A DNA stretch of 64,000 nt from Dipylidium caninum. Its lineage: Eukaryota; Platyhelminthes; Cestoda; Cyclophyllidea; Dipylidiidae. The translations under genes were made by a program, and so were the position numbers. The stretch spans positions 117,625-181,624 of the forward strand of contig QEYB01000739.1 of NCBI GenBank assembly GCA_017562135.1, given 5' to 3'. Each line of letters opens with the position of its first letter. The stretch's first letter is position 1. The notes under the pieces were generated by a model. That model ran no database searches. It saw nothing but the letters and a program-made list of their open reading frames with translations, and was not told the DNA's origin. Of the stretch, positions 26,769-40,800 are shown one piece after another.

Positions 26769-29253
26769 CTAAGCTTCCATCGCGGAGGAATCTCCATTCC
26801 CAGCCTCACCCGGCCCGCTGCCGTAAATCTTCACACTTCGGTCGAGACTGCACGAAATAATTGATTTAGCACTGGGACCGAAACGAACGCCGGTGGCGGG
26901 AGATGTGTGCGCCGTGAACGTTGCTAACTTATCCCATTGTTTGCAGAGAAAGACGCGCACGTCACTTCCCGCGACTGCCAAATAACATCCTGACTGGTCA
27001 AATTCAAGGTCATTGATCTCATAGGTGGAATTTGCCCTATCCAATTCCGGGGCCTAGATAACAGACGGAGTGGACAAAATGAAGAGATTGCTACAGTTAT
27101 GAAACAGGTAATGGGCAAAAGCATACCAAAGTCTTGAAGTTCTTTAATTTGCGCAAATCCCACAGTTTAATCTGACCATCTGCACCACCGGTGGCAAGGT
27201 AGTACCCATTTTCTGAGAATGAAACTGCTGTAAGTGGTTGGTTGGCCCCAACACCATGGGTGAAGTTGGCTGCGTTGCGACGTTCTCTAATGTCCCAAAT
27301 TTTTACTTCACCGTCAACTGTTCCTGTGGCTAAGATCTGACCATCGGGATGAAATTGAGCGCACGTGAGACCTAAAAATATCAGTCATTATGGGAAAATA
27401 ACTTTCAGGCCACAATTAGGCTATTTTAAAGATAATTAAGAAAAATCCATAGAGGCCAAAAAACAATTTTAGTAACCAAAAGTCACTTAGTAAAAAACGA
27501 TAAATCCATGTTGGTACTGTTTACTAAATTAGTGCCTGGAGTTTCGCGAAAACCACCATCGCATGCCATTCGTAAGAAAAAGCTTCAATACTTGCTACGT
27601 AATGGTAAAATCTAAAGGAGAACCAAGACCATCAACCACGAAAACGGTCGACAAACATTTCGACTGGCATATTGTATAAAAATTGCAAACTACGAAATCG
27701 ATGAACCAAGGTAGATCGATTGAGAAATACACACCTTGCAGTGATCCGGCCTTCTCCACAGTAACGCGGACGAGAACCTGACCCCGCCGAAGGTCACTGA
27801 GTGCCCACTGACCATCGGCGGAAGACGAGAGGAGGTAGTCGCCAATGGCGTGGAGAGAAAGTCCGGTAACCGGACCGGCATGGACGCGAATTACGGAGGC
27901 ACATTGTGCCTGCTCAACACCCCACACCCGAACAGTGCAGTCTGGCGACCCAGTAAAGGCTAACTGCTCACTGTGGTGATATACCACTCGTGTTACCTTC
28001 TTTGTGTGTCCACGCAAAATTGATACCACCTAAAGGCAGAGAACACATAGCTGATTAAATCAATCCAGTGATTAAGACATTTACGAGACATGCGGATTAA
28101 AAAGGAAAAAAACACAAGCAAGTACAAATAGTTCCAAGCTTCTTTGGAATCCTAACCAGAATAGTCAATATGAGCCAACGTAGGATCACCCAAGGCAACT
28201 TAGAGAGAGTGATATGTCCCACTACCCAGCACTCACGTATAGAAATGAGAATAACGCAGACACAAAATTACACAATTTCAAGTAAGACTAGACTAATTCA
28301 AAAATATGAAGGTATTAATGCTTAGAAGGGAAAAAAGAAGAGCGAATTACCTGAGAGGCTTGCGTATTAAAGACAACCGCATTCTTGTCATTACCACCAG
28401 TGACGATGCGCTCAGGTGTGGCTTTGCTTGCATCCAAGCAGAGAATGCCCGGAATACTGGGTGAGTGAATGCCCACCAGGGAGGCAATCTGATTGTATTG
28501 GGAAATGTCACGAGACTTGGCCAAGCCTTCGGGCACTGTCTTGCCTCGCTTTTTACGCTCTTCTGTCAATTGGGCGGCGCGTTCTTGCAAGCGTGTTATC
28601 ACCTGCTCTGATAAGCCCACTTCCTCTTGCAACTATAAGAAAAAAAAGTGAGAACAGAAAAGGTCGTGAGAGGAAGGCGCTCTAATGACGAATTACATTA
28701 GAGTTATCAGTGGCGGGGGATTCAGAGACATCCTGTGATTGTACAGCGGGTTGGGCAGCAGCGCCTATACCAGTGTGAGGTTTTAAAGTGGCCAGGGCCT
28801 CACGTGCAGCGGTAACTTCCTTCATTAGTCTAAACATTAGAAAACGCGTTGGAGAACCCGCACATAAGAACAAGAGTAACCTTGTTTTCCAAAATACCTA
28901 GAAATCACACGACAAGCGGCGTCATGCTGGTACAAAGCGTGTGAAAGTTCCTGTCTAGCTGTCTGAAGTTGCTGGCGAAGAGTGAAAGAATGTAACATGA
29001 CGGCATCCCATTCGTCCTGAAGAGTTTTCAGGATTGCGGGAATTGATGTAGCATACGGCGGCTTAGGACGCACTAGAGGTGATGTTTTAACCTCTATTAG
29101 CTCCTCCGCGGAGAGAGGCTGCTGGTTTATAGGATCGCAGCCAGTCTCTGCGAGGTACTTTTCGATAAGACGACGTTCGAAGATATGACCGGAACGGGGA
29201 CTAAGAACGGGTTCTTCTGGCACCTCATTACTGAGTGAACAGCAAAGCGACAT
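26769..29253 (-). CDS. PRPF19: Pre-mRNA-processing factor 19 (Prp19), U-box E3 ligase of the spliceosome
   Basis: Core subunit of the Prp19/NineTeen complex, a nuclear U-box ubiquitin ligase that supports spliceosome activation and also acts in DNA-damage signalling. Six exons on the minus strand: 29253-28898, 28829-28697, 28632-28351, 28029-27735, 27371-27127, 27053-26769; all phases match and the sum is 1596 nt (531 residues; human 504). Order of domains: N-terminal U-box (starts [19 protein letters not shown], then [17 protein letters not shown]), the highly conserved linker/coiled coil ([38 protein letters not shown], then [16 protein letters not shown]), and WD40 repeats from the third exon to the end ([43 protein letters not shown]). 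A C-terminal Gly/Ser-rich extension of about 20 residues follows the last WD repeat. The initiator ATG (29253) matches the family start. No lesion is visible; paralogues are not expected. Confidence 0.97.
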
Positions 29254-31884
29254 ATTCTGAACACATAAAAGCCGTAAAACAGTAGGAAACGTTAAAGATC
29301 AAAAAAGAAACAAACGGTCGGAGCGACACAAACGTTTATTAACAATTTGTACGAGAGGGGGCGGTAGAATAGGTTCTAAGGTGTAAGTAGTACAGCCAGT
29401 GCTAAGACGCGATCAACGAGGCGATCATTCTAAAATTTCGAAAATTAGACGAATAGAAGCCATACCCGTAAAGATAATAGAAAAAAGTAAGAATGTAGAA
29501 TGCCAGTTTCACCCATCCTTCTTTCATGGCTCGATTAAGTTCGTCACTATTGAGGATAGAGGTTGGATGGTACAGACCCAAGCCCGACCTAACTGGGCGA
29601 TTAAGAAACCTAACAAATTTGTAAACAATTCAGATGCGAAACCTCTGCACGTGGTAAGCGAGAAGAGGAATATTAACTAGCAGCGCCCCCACTTGCCAGG
29701 TCAAGAGAAAAGAAAGTGTGATCAACGCGTGGACACAATATTCTGGAAGCACTAGCTACAAAAAATAAGGTCAAAGAATGCTTACCGGATTTAGATTTCG
29801 ACACTGGTCTACGGGGTTTTTATAGTCGGTTTTCAACTCATCAAAGGCAATTATCTAAATAAGCAAGCGTATTATTAGTAAAACAGGTTACGTGGTATAT
29901 GATAAAGAATATCAGGGCAATTGTAAGCAAAATGGCAAAAATATAGGCGGCAGCGACGAATCCGAAACCCATGTTTGAAAGGACACGTTATACGAAGTTT
30001 GAAAACCATACGATGATGTTGATACTGAAGCCTAGTCGGCAAATGAGGTGTAGTAACGACTGTTGACTTGCTTAAAGTAGGCATTGATATAAGGTAGAGA
30101 CATATACTATTTTTCAAGATATTTATGGGAACACCCCGAAGTCTCTAGCATGGCCGCTCGTCTCCGAAACTACATCGAATTAGTGCTCAACTGCATATAC
30201 TCTTGGGAAGCAGTTGTGAATTGTTAATGTTCTAATCCTCGCAAGTGTGGTTCCATTTTAATTAAGACCAAATTGCATGGCGTTCTCGATATTATCGCAT
30301 TTTGCTTCCTTACTACCTAAACTGTGGTTAAGCAACAACTGCTTATTCAAAATTGCCATATTTGCTCTGGGTGCATGGTGGTGAATTTAGCGTGAATGTG
30401 AAGGACAATAACATCGCTGGTGACATATCTGTCCTTATTTTGCCCAATTTTTAAAAAATTGTAAATAGTCGGCTGATCTAAATTTGCCATACAATTTTTT
30501 GTGTTCTACCGACGCTAAAACTGTCTGTGCTATACCAGTAGATTTTTAACCTTATGTTCAAATGCTCCTGAATTCTTGAAAGACATTAATTATACAACTT
30601 TCCATTTGGTTTCTATACAACCCATTCATCAAAATATATTGAGCAAACATTTTGGCAAACGACTTTCCCTTTCCTTGTTGAATTCAATTCATGGTCGCTA
30701 ATTTTCATGAGTTCTAACTTTCACCCTGCCTTGAAGTGAAGGGTGTCGCCATTTTTTCACTTCTTGCGCTTTGAGCCATGCGTGACTATCCTTAAACAAC
30801 AGCAGGACGTACATAGGTTTTTCCAAAAATTCGGGGCTTCCGTTTAACAATCGATTTTGGGGTCGCCCTCCATCGTAGTAACATATTTGTAACAGATAAC
30901 TTTTAAATAAATATGCCATAGCTAGGGGGTCGTGTTGAGGGCAACGGGTAAATACTGTCCAGGAAGAGTCTCAAGAAATCCCACCTTCAAATGATTTATA
31001 AAAGTGAAAAGGCGCAAATTTGGTTGGGAAGCCTTCGAGTAGCATCCTCGAGTTCGAAGTGCTAGAATGTGCCTTATGTTTAAAAAATAAATGACTTTTC
31101 ACAGGGCACCCTAGCGGAGCGTTGAACCTTGGCGTGTTCACTGGAAGATGAGATAGGGATCGTATGTCGCGTTCACTAGGCGCCCCCTATTCTCACTTGC
31201 TCTGGATTATCTTCGCGCGATGTGTGCCGAGGCTTTCTTGAGACGGCTTTTCCCACATTTTCGAGAAGGTCCTCTGTTGACTTTCGAAATGTTGGCCTTG
31301 ACTTTTAGTTTTAGTCATTGTTAGCTCACTTTTATATTTTTAAGTGATGCCTAACGTCTGAGTTCATTTGTGACGTGTTTTTGGTCATTAAAGCTGGCTA
31401 TTGCGAACCCATTCCTTAAAATAATCGGTCAGGGAAATAAGAACGGAGCCTCTGTGGATCAAGCCGTTTTACCTCCAGATGGAGCCTTCCGAATGGTTGG
31501 ATAACTCTGAATTCGGCCAAGTTAGCCGACATTTACACCATTTTACAGTTCGGTAGCGTGGACTCCATTCGAAAATCATTTTGTTTAATGATACTTTTAC
31601 CCAGCAGATTTAGCTCTGGAGCAGAGACAAACGATGGGTAATGGTGAAAATATGGGTTTGGGACTTGGGCCACTGGTCTAGACAGGGAGAGCATTCGAGT
31701 ATGATGTTACACTTTTAACCCATTTTGACCGAATGGCCTGACGGTGATGCGTCATTTCACCGCTTAGACACCGTTCCAGCAGGCATGTACAGCTACAAAG
31801 TGAAACTGTGTCCCCACTAGGTTATTACGCACATTCAACTGACTCGTTAGCGTTGTGAAGACTCCGATCACTGCTTCATTTTAT
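29254..31884. other. Divergent intergenic region (PRPF19 / intermediate filament gene)
   Basis: 2.6 kb between two divergent starts, so it should hold both promoters and 5' UTRs. No clear TATA box or core motif could be assigned. The minus-strand open frame at 30698-30919 is unrecognised. Upstream non-coding exons of the filament gene could lie here: AG sites occur just before 31850. Confidence 0.5.
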
Positions 31885-34800
31885 ATGGTCAAAGGTGGTT
31901 CATTTGAGAGCGATAAACCGCGTGGCGTTCCACAACACCGAGTGGCACAACGAGTATCGAGTGGACTACAAATAACTTCAGTAGATCCTACGGGTCCCCG
32001 AGGCAAAATGGCGGTTGGGACTGCGGCAGCCGTCGTGGAGGAAGAGGTGGGGCCCGCATTGGAGGAAGAAGTCGAGGAGGAAACAAGTTGTTTTACCACT
32101 AGTCAGTCAGTTGTTATAACGAGATGTCCCGGTGGCAGCAAACACACGGAGACCGAGATTGTGGAGCAGAAGGCGAGCAAAGTCAACAATGCCCTACAAA
32201 CTTGCGAAGTCGGTGATGTGATTCAGGGACGGACGAGAGAGAAGTTGGAACTTCAGAGGCTCAACGACCGGCTTTCCAGTTTTATCGAGAGGGTAAATAG
32301 CATAAGTTTCCTATTTATCATCTTAATTTTACTGCTGACATTCCATAAAGCTTTGACTTAGTAAATAATGAATATTACAAAAAGCAAGGCCAACTGTCCT
32401 ACAATATTGAAACCTACTGGCAACTAATAAATCACGGGGTTCCTATCAAAATTCATCAAGATTTTGGATTTTTTCATACTAGAAGGCACTGAACAGGTAA
32501 TTAATTTGGTTATGAAATTTCTTTTCCCCTGGATTAGTATCTTTGTTTATAAGAGGAGATGAGGAAAACATCACTTGTGGGATTCTTCAACCCCTTTTTT
32601 GTTGAATAATGTGCTAAGTTATTAGAAAAACCGAAAATACTCAGTTTTTTTCGATGTGCGTATTCGCAGTTAATTTGCGTGGGGACACGTTCCCGTAAAC
32701 ACACAACTTTAACTGATTTAATCAGACCTGTTTGTAAATTCCATTTGCCTTTTAAAAAATATTAGTTCCAGTACAAGATACAGATGCCGAGGCAAACAAC
32801 AGAAAAAGACATTCGCCTTAGCGCGATAATTTTGTTTAAATCGGCGATTGAAGGCAAGTCGAGTGGTGAAAAAATCGGCAACACTTATAGCCGTATTCAA
32901 AAAGTAAATACATGTCGTAGATGATCCAGGGAGTTTAAAAATGTAAATATAAATCTCAAAGATGTAGAACGAAAGGGACGACCTGAAAGAGTAGACGATG
33001 GTGTCCTGAGGCGATGGGGGAATCCGATCCCCGTCAAACTGTTAAGAAATTATCACTGAGGATCGTTTCTCCATAGTCTACAGATCAGGATCATCTTCAT
33101 CACATAATAAAGTGTTAACTGGCAAGAAATTTGAAGTCCCTTTTGTCTGGGTATGAAACCGTTTTCTCGTGCGACAAAGGGTCTAACTGGCGCCGCAAGA
33201 CGCAAGATGTGTAGTAAACATTGACCCTGTCCGATGGAAAACGATGGTTTCCTTCCGGAGAAGCACCTATTCGGATACCCAGGCTATAACTAACAGTAAA
33301 GAAGATCTCCGCTTGTGTGCGGTGGGATTTTTTCGGCAATTGAATTATTGGAACCTCTTCAGACTGTTACAACGGCAGTGTATTATTGACACCTTGAGCG
33401 AAGGAAAAAGCAGTTTGTAATAAAACGTTCTATTTTAGTCTATTAAAAGAAAATAGATGGATTTCCTAAACCCGATAACCCTGCAAAAAATAACACAGAG
33501 GGAAGGCAAAGGCGTTTGGATTAAAACTTTTATCTCATGCACCCGATCTCGCGCCGTCGAATTCCCACCCTTTCCGATCATGGAAGCACACATTAAGAGG
33601 CGAAAATTGTAACAATGTCGAAGAAGCGGGAGCGCACTTCAGCAGGCTTTTCGCAGTACAATTTCAATAACTTTTTTTAACAAAAGGGTAACGAACAGTT
33701 GCGCACAAGGCGACAAAGCTGATGGAGGTTATTTTGTTAATTCTCTAATTATTTGATGCATATCTTCGCAAAAAAAACTTATTTGCTTACTTCTTAGTTC
33801 ACTTGATATTACAATTTCTGATGGTTGATGAGAGCAGGAAAATCCCTTTTTTTGGAAGGTAAATGGCGCTCCAAAACTCGCCTCCCTTTTATTTCGGTCG
33901 ACAGCCGACGGCGCCATATTTGTGCCACAATTTAGTCGCACCATCGACTTAAAACGCAATATTTTTGACCGAAGTGTCTCCTTCTTGAATACTACATGTA
34001 TGTTTGCCGCTGTTGCGTCCCTGAGCCCACTAACAACCTCTGCTTTGCTGCGGTTCTGAGTCGTCTGCCGCCAACGTCCGCCATCAGATCCTTTCGGGCG
34101 CCACGTCGCCCCAACCGTTGGCGTCCATCGCCTTTTAACTCCCGTTTTAACTGAATGAGAACTGACTTGGCGCCGTACCTTTGATACAAACACAAGCCAA
34201 AACAAATACAGAGGAGAGATTCGAAGGCCTCGAACCTCTCACTTTATAACAATATGCCATGGTCGGCAAATGTGGGGGCTTACACAATGTCTTAAGCATT
34301 GCGTGGTTGTTTCACGAGTTTCTTCTGAAAAAACGGATCTTTTCTCCAAAGTCTGACTTTGTAAGTGATGCTCGGGTACAAAGGGGGTTCTGGCTTGTGG
34401 CTGTGGACGCCTGGTGGGCGTTGATTCTAATCTTACTTCGTATATTCTTCCTAAACGTGGTTTATGGCTGACTCGATTTGTTCTGAATAATTTTTTGGCA
34501 GAGCTCAGAGAAGTCATGTGAACACAAAAAAAATGTCCTCTCATGGATTAACTGCGTCATGCAAATCTTTAGAGAAAATTATCTACACATTTATCACTCC
34601 TTGAAGTCATTTTCCACTAATGCTGACCCACGCCCATTGCAGTACCGTCATTGCATGCTGACTGGAGGCCATAATTTTGTGCGCAGGTTCGTCTACTCGA
34701 GGCACACAACCGCAGTCTTGCGAGGGAGGCGGCAAGTCTGCGCTCCAACTACGCCGCTGATATAAATCGCCTGCGCGGTGTCTACAACACCGACTTGGAA

Positions 34801-37800
34801 CAGTTGCGCGCCGCACTGGCAACCTCCGAGGAGCGAAGCACGCACTCCGAGGTCCGAGCCAAACGAGCCGAGGCAGAACTCAACGAGGCTCAACAGGAGT
34901 GAGTTGCATTTCTGTCCACCTCTTCGCTGTAGAAATATGGATGTAAAGTAATCCTTGAGACTTAAGTGGTATTCCAACCATGAGTAGTCCATGGTGCCGT
35001 AAGACAAGTTTTGTGGCACAATCGTGATGAGAAAAGTTTGAGTGCCTCCCTTCTGGGGTCGGGGATGCCAATCAAGAGTTTGCTTCGAAATAGAGCAAAA
35101 GGTTCGATTGGACTGGTTTGATAAATGCATCGGCTTGGCAAGAAAAACTTAATTGTACAAAGATTCCCGAGTCCCCAGAACCGTCGGTACCAAACGACAG
35201 TTCAAATTCACTTTTCCTGTATGTGGTTTTAAGTCCTATCGCTCCGGCTACTCCTGGTGTACTTAATGGCTGCACCACCTAAAGAATTTCTAGGAAAAGG
35301 TTAGTTGTCAAAGTGACTAGGAGATGAGGCAGACGGAGTCATTAACAGGGCGTCCGGTCAAAAGCGGAGGGAAGATCGGACGGAATGGGGAGCCATGGTG
35401 CACTCGTGCTTGTCGGAGAGCTTCTGATCATTTAAACATGCTCAACGGGTCGGATAAGCTGAAAAAATAACTTAGCATCCATGTACAGCAGAGCCTTGCA
35501 AAGCCCAGAGACCAGAGCGGAAAGCTGAACTGCAATCCCCATAACCAATTGTAAAACCATTACTACTGCCCGTGATCCATACTACTTATAGTATTTCAGG
35601 GTCCCATAATATCATCTGGAAGAAATATCATGAACCGTGCGCATATCATAGTTCCACTATCTTACCTAATTAATTTTTTTGCGTAGGCCATACATCAACG
35701 GCTATTTGACTGCAGTTTAAGAACAGGTAAATTGTGAATGGGTGTTTTAATTTCCAAGAGGTGGGACGTTGAACCTGAACTTGGAATCCCCTTTTGAAGC
35801 GCACGATTTGTGGGTTCTTTTTACTGGAAAACAAGAAACACACCAATTTCCTAATGACACGGAATTAGACACTGAGCCGTAGGGCAGGCCTATTGCCTGG
35901 AGTATGTCAAAGGGAGTGTAGTTGGCATTTAAACGGACGCAGAATGCGGGAACTCCACAAATCTCCCCGAAGGCTACAAGACGTGATGTTGTCCCGCCTT
36001 TTTTCATCTTAACACCTACCAAATGCGCCTCAAATTCCGGCGAATTAAGGACAAAATGGTGTTGATAATGCTGCGGCTGGTGCACTACCGTCCTATTCGG
36101 AACTTTAGATTACGCACGAAAGAAAAGCAAATTGCCTGTGATCAGGAGAGGTTGAAAAGTCTCAGTGAACAGCTGAAGATGTCAGAGAATGAAGTGCAGG
36201 ACTTCCAACAGCGTTGCACCACTATGGCAGAGGAAAGGGCCAAGGAGATGTGTGACGTTAAGCGACTGCAAGAACAACTCAAAGAGTCCTGTGTGGTGAG
36301 TTTCTGAGTGTCCTGACTCCCATCTACTTTGCCAATTCAGTAATTAGGTGACTTTCTTTCCCGGGTGACAGGAAAATGATCGAATTGCTGTGGCACGACA
36401 CGTTGCTGAAACCGACGCCAAGGTGCTTCGTGAGGAGTTGGAACATAGGAAGAGGGTTCAAGAGGCGGTAGGCTCCTTCATTTTTTTTCACTAGACCCTC
36501 TGCGTGAAGAGGTACTCTGTGAATAAACGAAAATGTGGGTTAGTTTAAGTTTAGACAGCATTAAGTGCCGAAAATGCAGAGAACCAGCGTTGCATTGCGT
36601 ATAAGTGGCGGTTTGAGGGGATAATTTCAAAGATGATTATCCACTCTCGGCCAAATAACCCAAGAGTTTTCGCTTCTATAATCCACTCATGAAAAAAACT
36701 GGTTTTTTCTGTTAAGAACTGTCACCTTGCAAACTTAATGGACTCATGCAGATTGTCTCCTTGCCCGTGTACTGCGCCATGTGAGAGAAAACCCCAAAAC
36801 CGGCGAATTCACTGACTTGTTGCATCGGTTTGTGAGAGTCTCAAGTATCATCTAAAACTTTCTTCTTTCGTGTTGTCTTGCATTCTCTGAATGGATGCCG
36901 ACGACTTAACAAAACCTCATCAGCACACTTGGAGGTCAGAAGGTGAAAATGCCAGAATCCACGTCTGAGGCGCCAAGCGCGACCGAAATTTTCTCCTTTG
37001 TGAGGGCTTTGTTGCCGACGTTTACATTTAGGAAAGGGGGCGATAACCGGTGTGTCGTTGTTGTTGCGTGCTTCATGTCATTTTTTTGTTCGTTTAAGGC
37101 GACCTTGACTGTTGCACATGAGGATTTGTCGGTCATCACGATGCCTCTCCGTAGACTTTCGAGAAGTTCTGGCTGGTAGATTCGCCAAACTTGTGCGTCT
37201 GCCTGCGTGCAACAGCTGGCCGACGTCCATCCACGCACCAGATTCTGACTTACAGATTTCTCTCAAGGAAAAGACTTAAATGTCTTCTCACCGACATAGT
37301 TTTTCCGCAAAAATCGCTCAAAAAGGCTTATTTGTTAGGCGAGGACCACAAATCTCTAAAAAGAAGCGCAAAGCCGTCTTTCCGAAGGCACCTTGTGATC
37401 CCACTTTTAAACTGCTCCTTTCCGCCTTTAGTATGTTCCCGTCTTAGATCCCTGGGGTAGTTAAAAGTCTCCGCGAAACTATGGAATGGGCGTTGATGTT
37501 TAGTCTTTGTTCATATGCGACCGAAAGAGATACCATTTTGTTAAAGACATTCCTTTTATTCATTTCGAAGCTTTTTTGTGTTTATATCGCATTTTTACTT
37601 TATCGTTCGCTGAACCCGTTTACTTGTGCGAGTTCAAATTAATTCACAGCGCAGCTCAACAAACATCAAGAAACATTAAAGAGGCGCCCGATGTTGGCTC
37701 CAAAAATTGCGCCCTGGCAATTGAGTATCGTCAAGGGGCCTCGTGGAAGACCGTCGACTATTCGTGAAATTGGATCTTCACTGCGAGCTAAGCAAACATA

Positions 37801-40800
37801 CCGCTTTGTTAAAAAAAATCTACGTACAATGGGGAAAGTGACAAAGAAAATCCAGCATTGTTTAATTGGTCCAGCGCTGTATTACTACCCGATGAGGTTC
37901 GACGATCACATTAAGCTTCAATTCCTCTTCGTTAGATTCATTAATTTCTCGAGAATAAGTCATTTTACACCATCCTCAATATTCACTCGACATTTCAATG
38001 ACCGATTTTTACCTTTTTAGTAAGTGCGATCAATTCTAAGACCAAAGAAATGCAATAGCAAAAAATGATTTTATAAAGCATTTGAAGGGCTTATTAAATC
38101 TACAAAAAAGGTTTCTTTGAAAAGGCATACTTAATTTACAGGATCTTCGGCTTGAAGTCGTAGATGACAATGGCGGTTTTTCCCAATCGAATACAACAAA
38201 TAATGTGAAGAACTGCGCTTTTTGCCTTTTTTTTGTAAACACACTTACTGCCCGTTTCGTAGTTTCCAACGTAGAGCCAACTTAGAGAAATTTCCCGAGC
38301 CCAATTTAATTCGTCGACGCTATGATCCGTTTCCCATTGGAAACGTGAAATTAGATTCTCTACAAAAAGCTGTGGCAAGCGCTCGATATTTTTGGTTTTA
38401 GGTTTTTAAATAAACATTCTTCTTAATCATTTCGGAGACATTTTAGTGCCAGTATCAAATGTGCATTTTATCTTTCGCCGAATAAAACGTCATTTCTACA
38501 TCTATTTTTCGTGTACGAGTTCAAATTAAATTGTTGTGCAAGTAAAGAAGCTTAGGGAAACATAAATGAGGCATTGGGGCACAAATGAAAAAAAATTGCT
38601 TGATGTTGATTCCAACTGCCTCTACCTGCCTGTCCTTATCGTCCCCTTCGCCCAAATTGGCGTCTGGTTCACAGTCAGAGTCACCCCGCGGTTTCCACGG
38701 CAGCTTATTTTCGTCTCACGAGTGTCAAATGCCGTCTGAGACAGGCAGTGGTGCAGGTGGTGGTGGTGGCGGTGAAGGTGTTCGTGCTAACACTGAGTCA
38801 CGGCAGTCGAGGAACGTCGTCTTCGTCATGTGCCACAACATTCCACCCACCCACATTTCTGGATGGCACACCGAGGAACGAGGCGAGCCACAGTCGAGCC
38901 TCTTCAACACGACAGACAGGAAGTGGACGTTTACCTCACACCAGCTGCGTCAGATTCCTCATGGACGACGTTTGGACGAAGTGGTCCTCAACTCTGCACA
39001 GACCTTCGATTGAGAGACGCCGTGCAATGCTTCTGTCTCCACTCGCGAGAGTGGTTGCGGCTGCCACCGTCACATCACCCTTGATGGTCTTCAGATGTGG
39101 CGAGGTGAAGGTCCACCAGGGACAAATTGTTGAGAGGCAGGACAGAACGAGCCACCATGCCTGATGATTTGTATTGTTGTGGTGGAAACTATGAAGTGGG
39201 CGTTTGAGTTGCTCACTTCAGCTGCAACTGGGGAGACTCATTGCAATGTACGCTGATTACTTTTCTCTCTAAATTGTGAAGCTTTTCTTCTTGCCTATTT
39301 CATAAGCTCTTGCATGTTTGCACGTCACCTTTATTTTATTTTTTCCTCGAGACCACATGGAGACAAAAGTTGATTTGCATCTCCTTTTCCTCAAAGCGTT
39401 CAAATTGAAGCTCAGTGGAGTTGAACAAGTTTCGGGGAACATTCATGAGGCGTCGGCAGGTGGATCCGCTAATGTGAAAGGTATTCCATGTTGGTTCAAA
39501 TCGTTTTTTTCTGACAGTTGGAGCAACGTCAAGGCGCCTCGAGGAAGACCACCGATTTGTGTTATTTGCCTTTGAGGCCACATGGAAACAAAACTCAATC
39601 ATGGCATAACAGATTTTGATCCGTTTATTAACCCTAAAAGTAAAGTTTTAGCTCTCAAATGCATATAAGACTTGGCAGACGTGAAAAATTGCGTTTTTTT
39701 GTTTTCTACTCATATTCAACACCCGCTTCGTGGTTCCCACTCTAGTGCCAACTTGGAGCAATTTTCCCGAGCCCATTCCTTTTACTTCTTCGAGGCTATG
39801 ACCCGTTTGCCGTAGCGAACCCTGAGGTTAGAATTCTCTGCAAAAACACACTAATCTGTCTGAGCCGAAGCCGAAAGCAGCCTACTGTCTCTCCTGACAA
39901 GAAGCTTATTCCATGCAACTAGCGTTAACTTCACTAAAGTCCTTCCACTGTGCAGGAATTGCGTGAACTCTCGGCTCTCGTCCAGCGTGAGTCGACGCAG
40001 GAGGCGTTTGCCGTCTTCCGGACGGAGATCATGCAAGTCCTGCGAGAGATCCAGTTGGAATATGAGCAGCGCTTGGAAGCGGCCAAGGCCGACATCCACT
40101 CGGCATACGAAGTGAAAGCGCGAGTTCTAAGTCACGTGGGCGGGGGAAAACGTAGAGAGGAGGAGGAGGCGGAGGCGGCCGCATCCCACCAACTTCATCA
40201 TCTCATTATGGAACAACGTCGCAAAATCTGCACCCTTGAGGAGGCTGTGAGTGATCCTCGTCTCTTTTTTCCTTCTTCTTCTTCTTCTTTCACGGAAGAC
40301 AGCCCCACCGACTTTTGCTCATGTTTTGTCAATGCCCTGGTGATTTGCAGAACGCCCACATGGAAAAGACCATTCGAGACCTGAGGATGATGGGTCAGGA
40401 GAGACAAAAAGACAACGAACTCACGAAACACCGACTGACCGCGGAGTTGAGTGCATGTCAGGCGGAATTGCAACGGTTACGGGCAGACTTTGAAAATCTT
40501 CTCGATCTGAAAATTAGTCTCGAGTTGGAAATTGCCTCCTATCGACGGCTCATTGAACACGAGGAGCGCAGGTAGCTTTGACGCTATCATTTCACCTGTT
40601 CGAATGCACTACGGTGCTTTTTTTTTCGCATTTTCTCATCCCTAGCATAATCTTCATGCAGAAAAATCCAAATTAACCATTTGGCTAAATAAAAATACCT
40701 TCCTGATGACAAAGGACACGCGATGAAAGGCTGACCCCGTGGCGGACGGACTGGGGTCTGAGGTAGAGTCCACTGCGTGTTGGCGGCAACTTCGTGCGGA

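Noticed and set aside
33729..34205. 158-codon minus-strand open frame in the first filament-gene intron
   Set aside because: Unrecognised, no supporting splice sites, and overlapped by other chance frames; not enough to call a gene.
38585..39164. Overlapping plus-strand frames of 138-142 codons
   Set aside because: Two different frames over the same bases with simple-sequence Gly/Val runs, set in repeat-bearing intron; no sign of selection on either.
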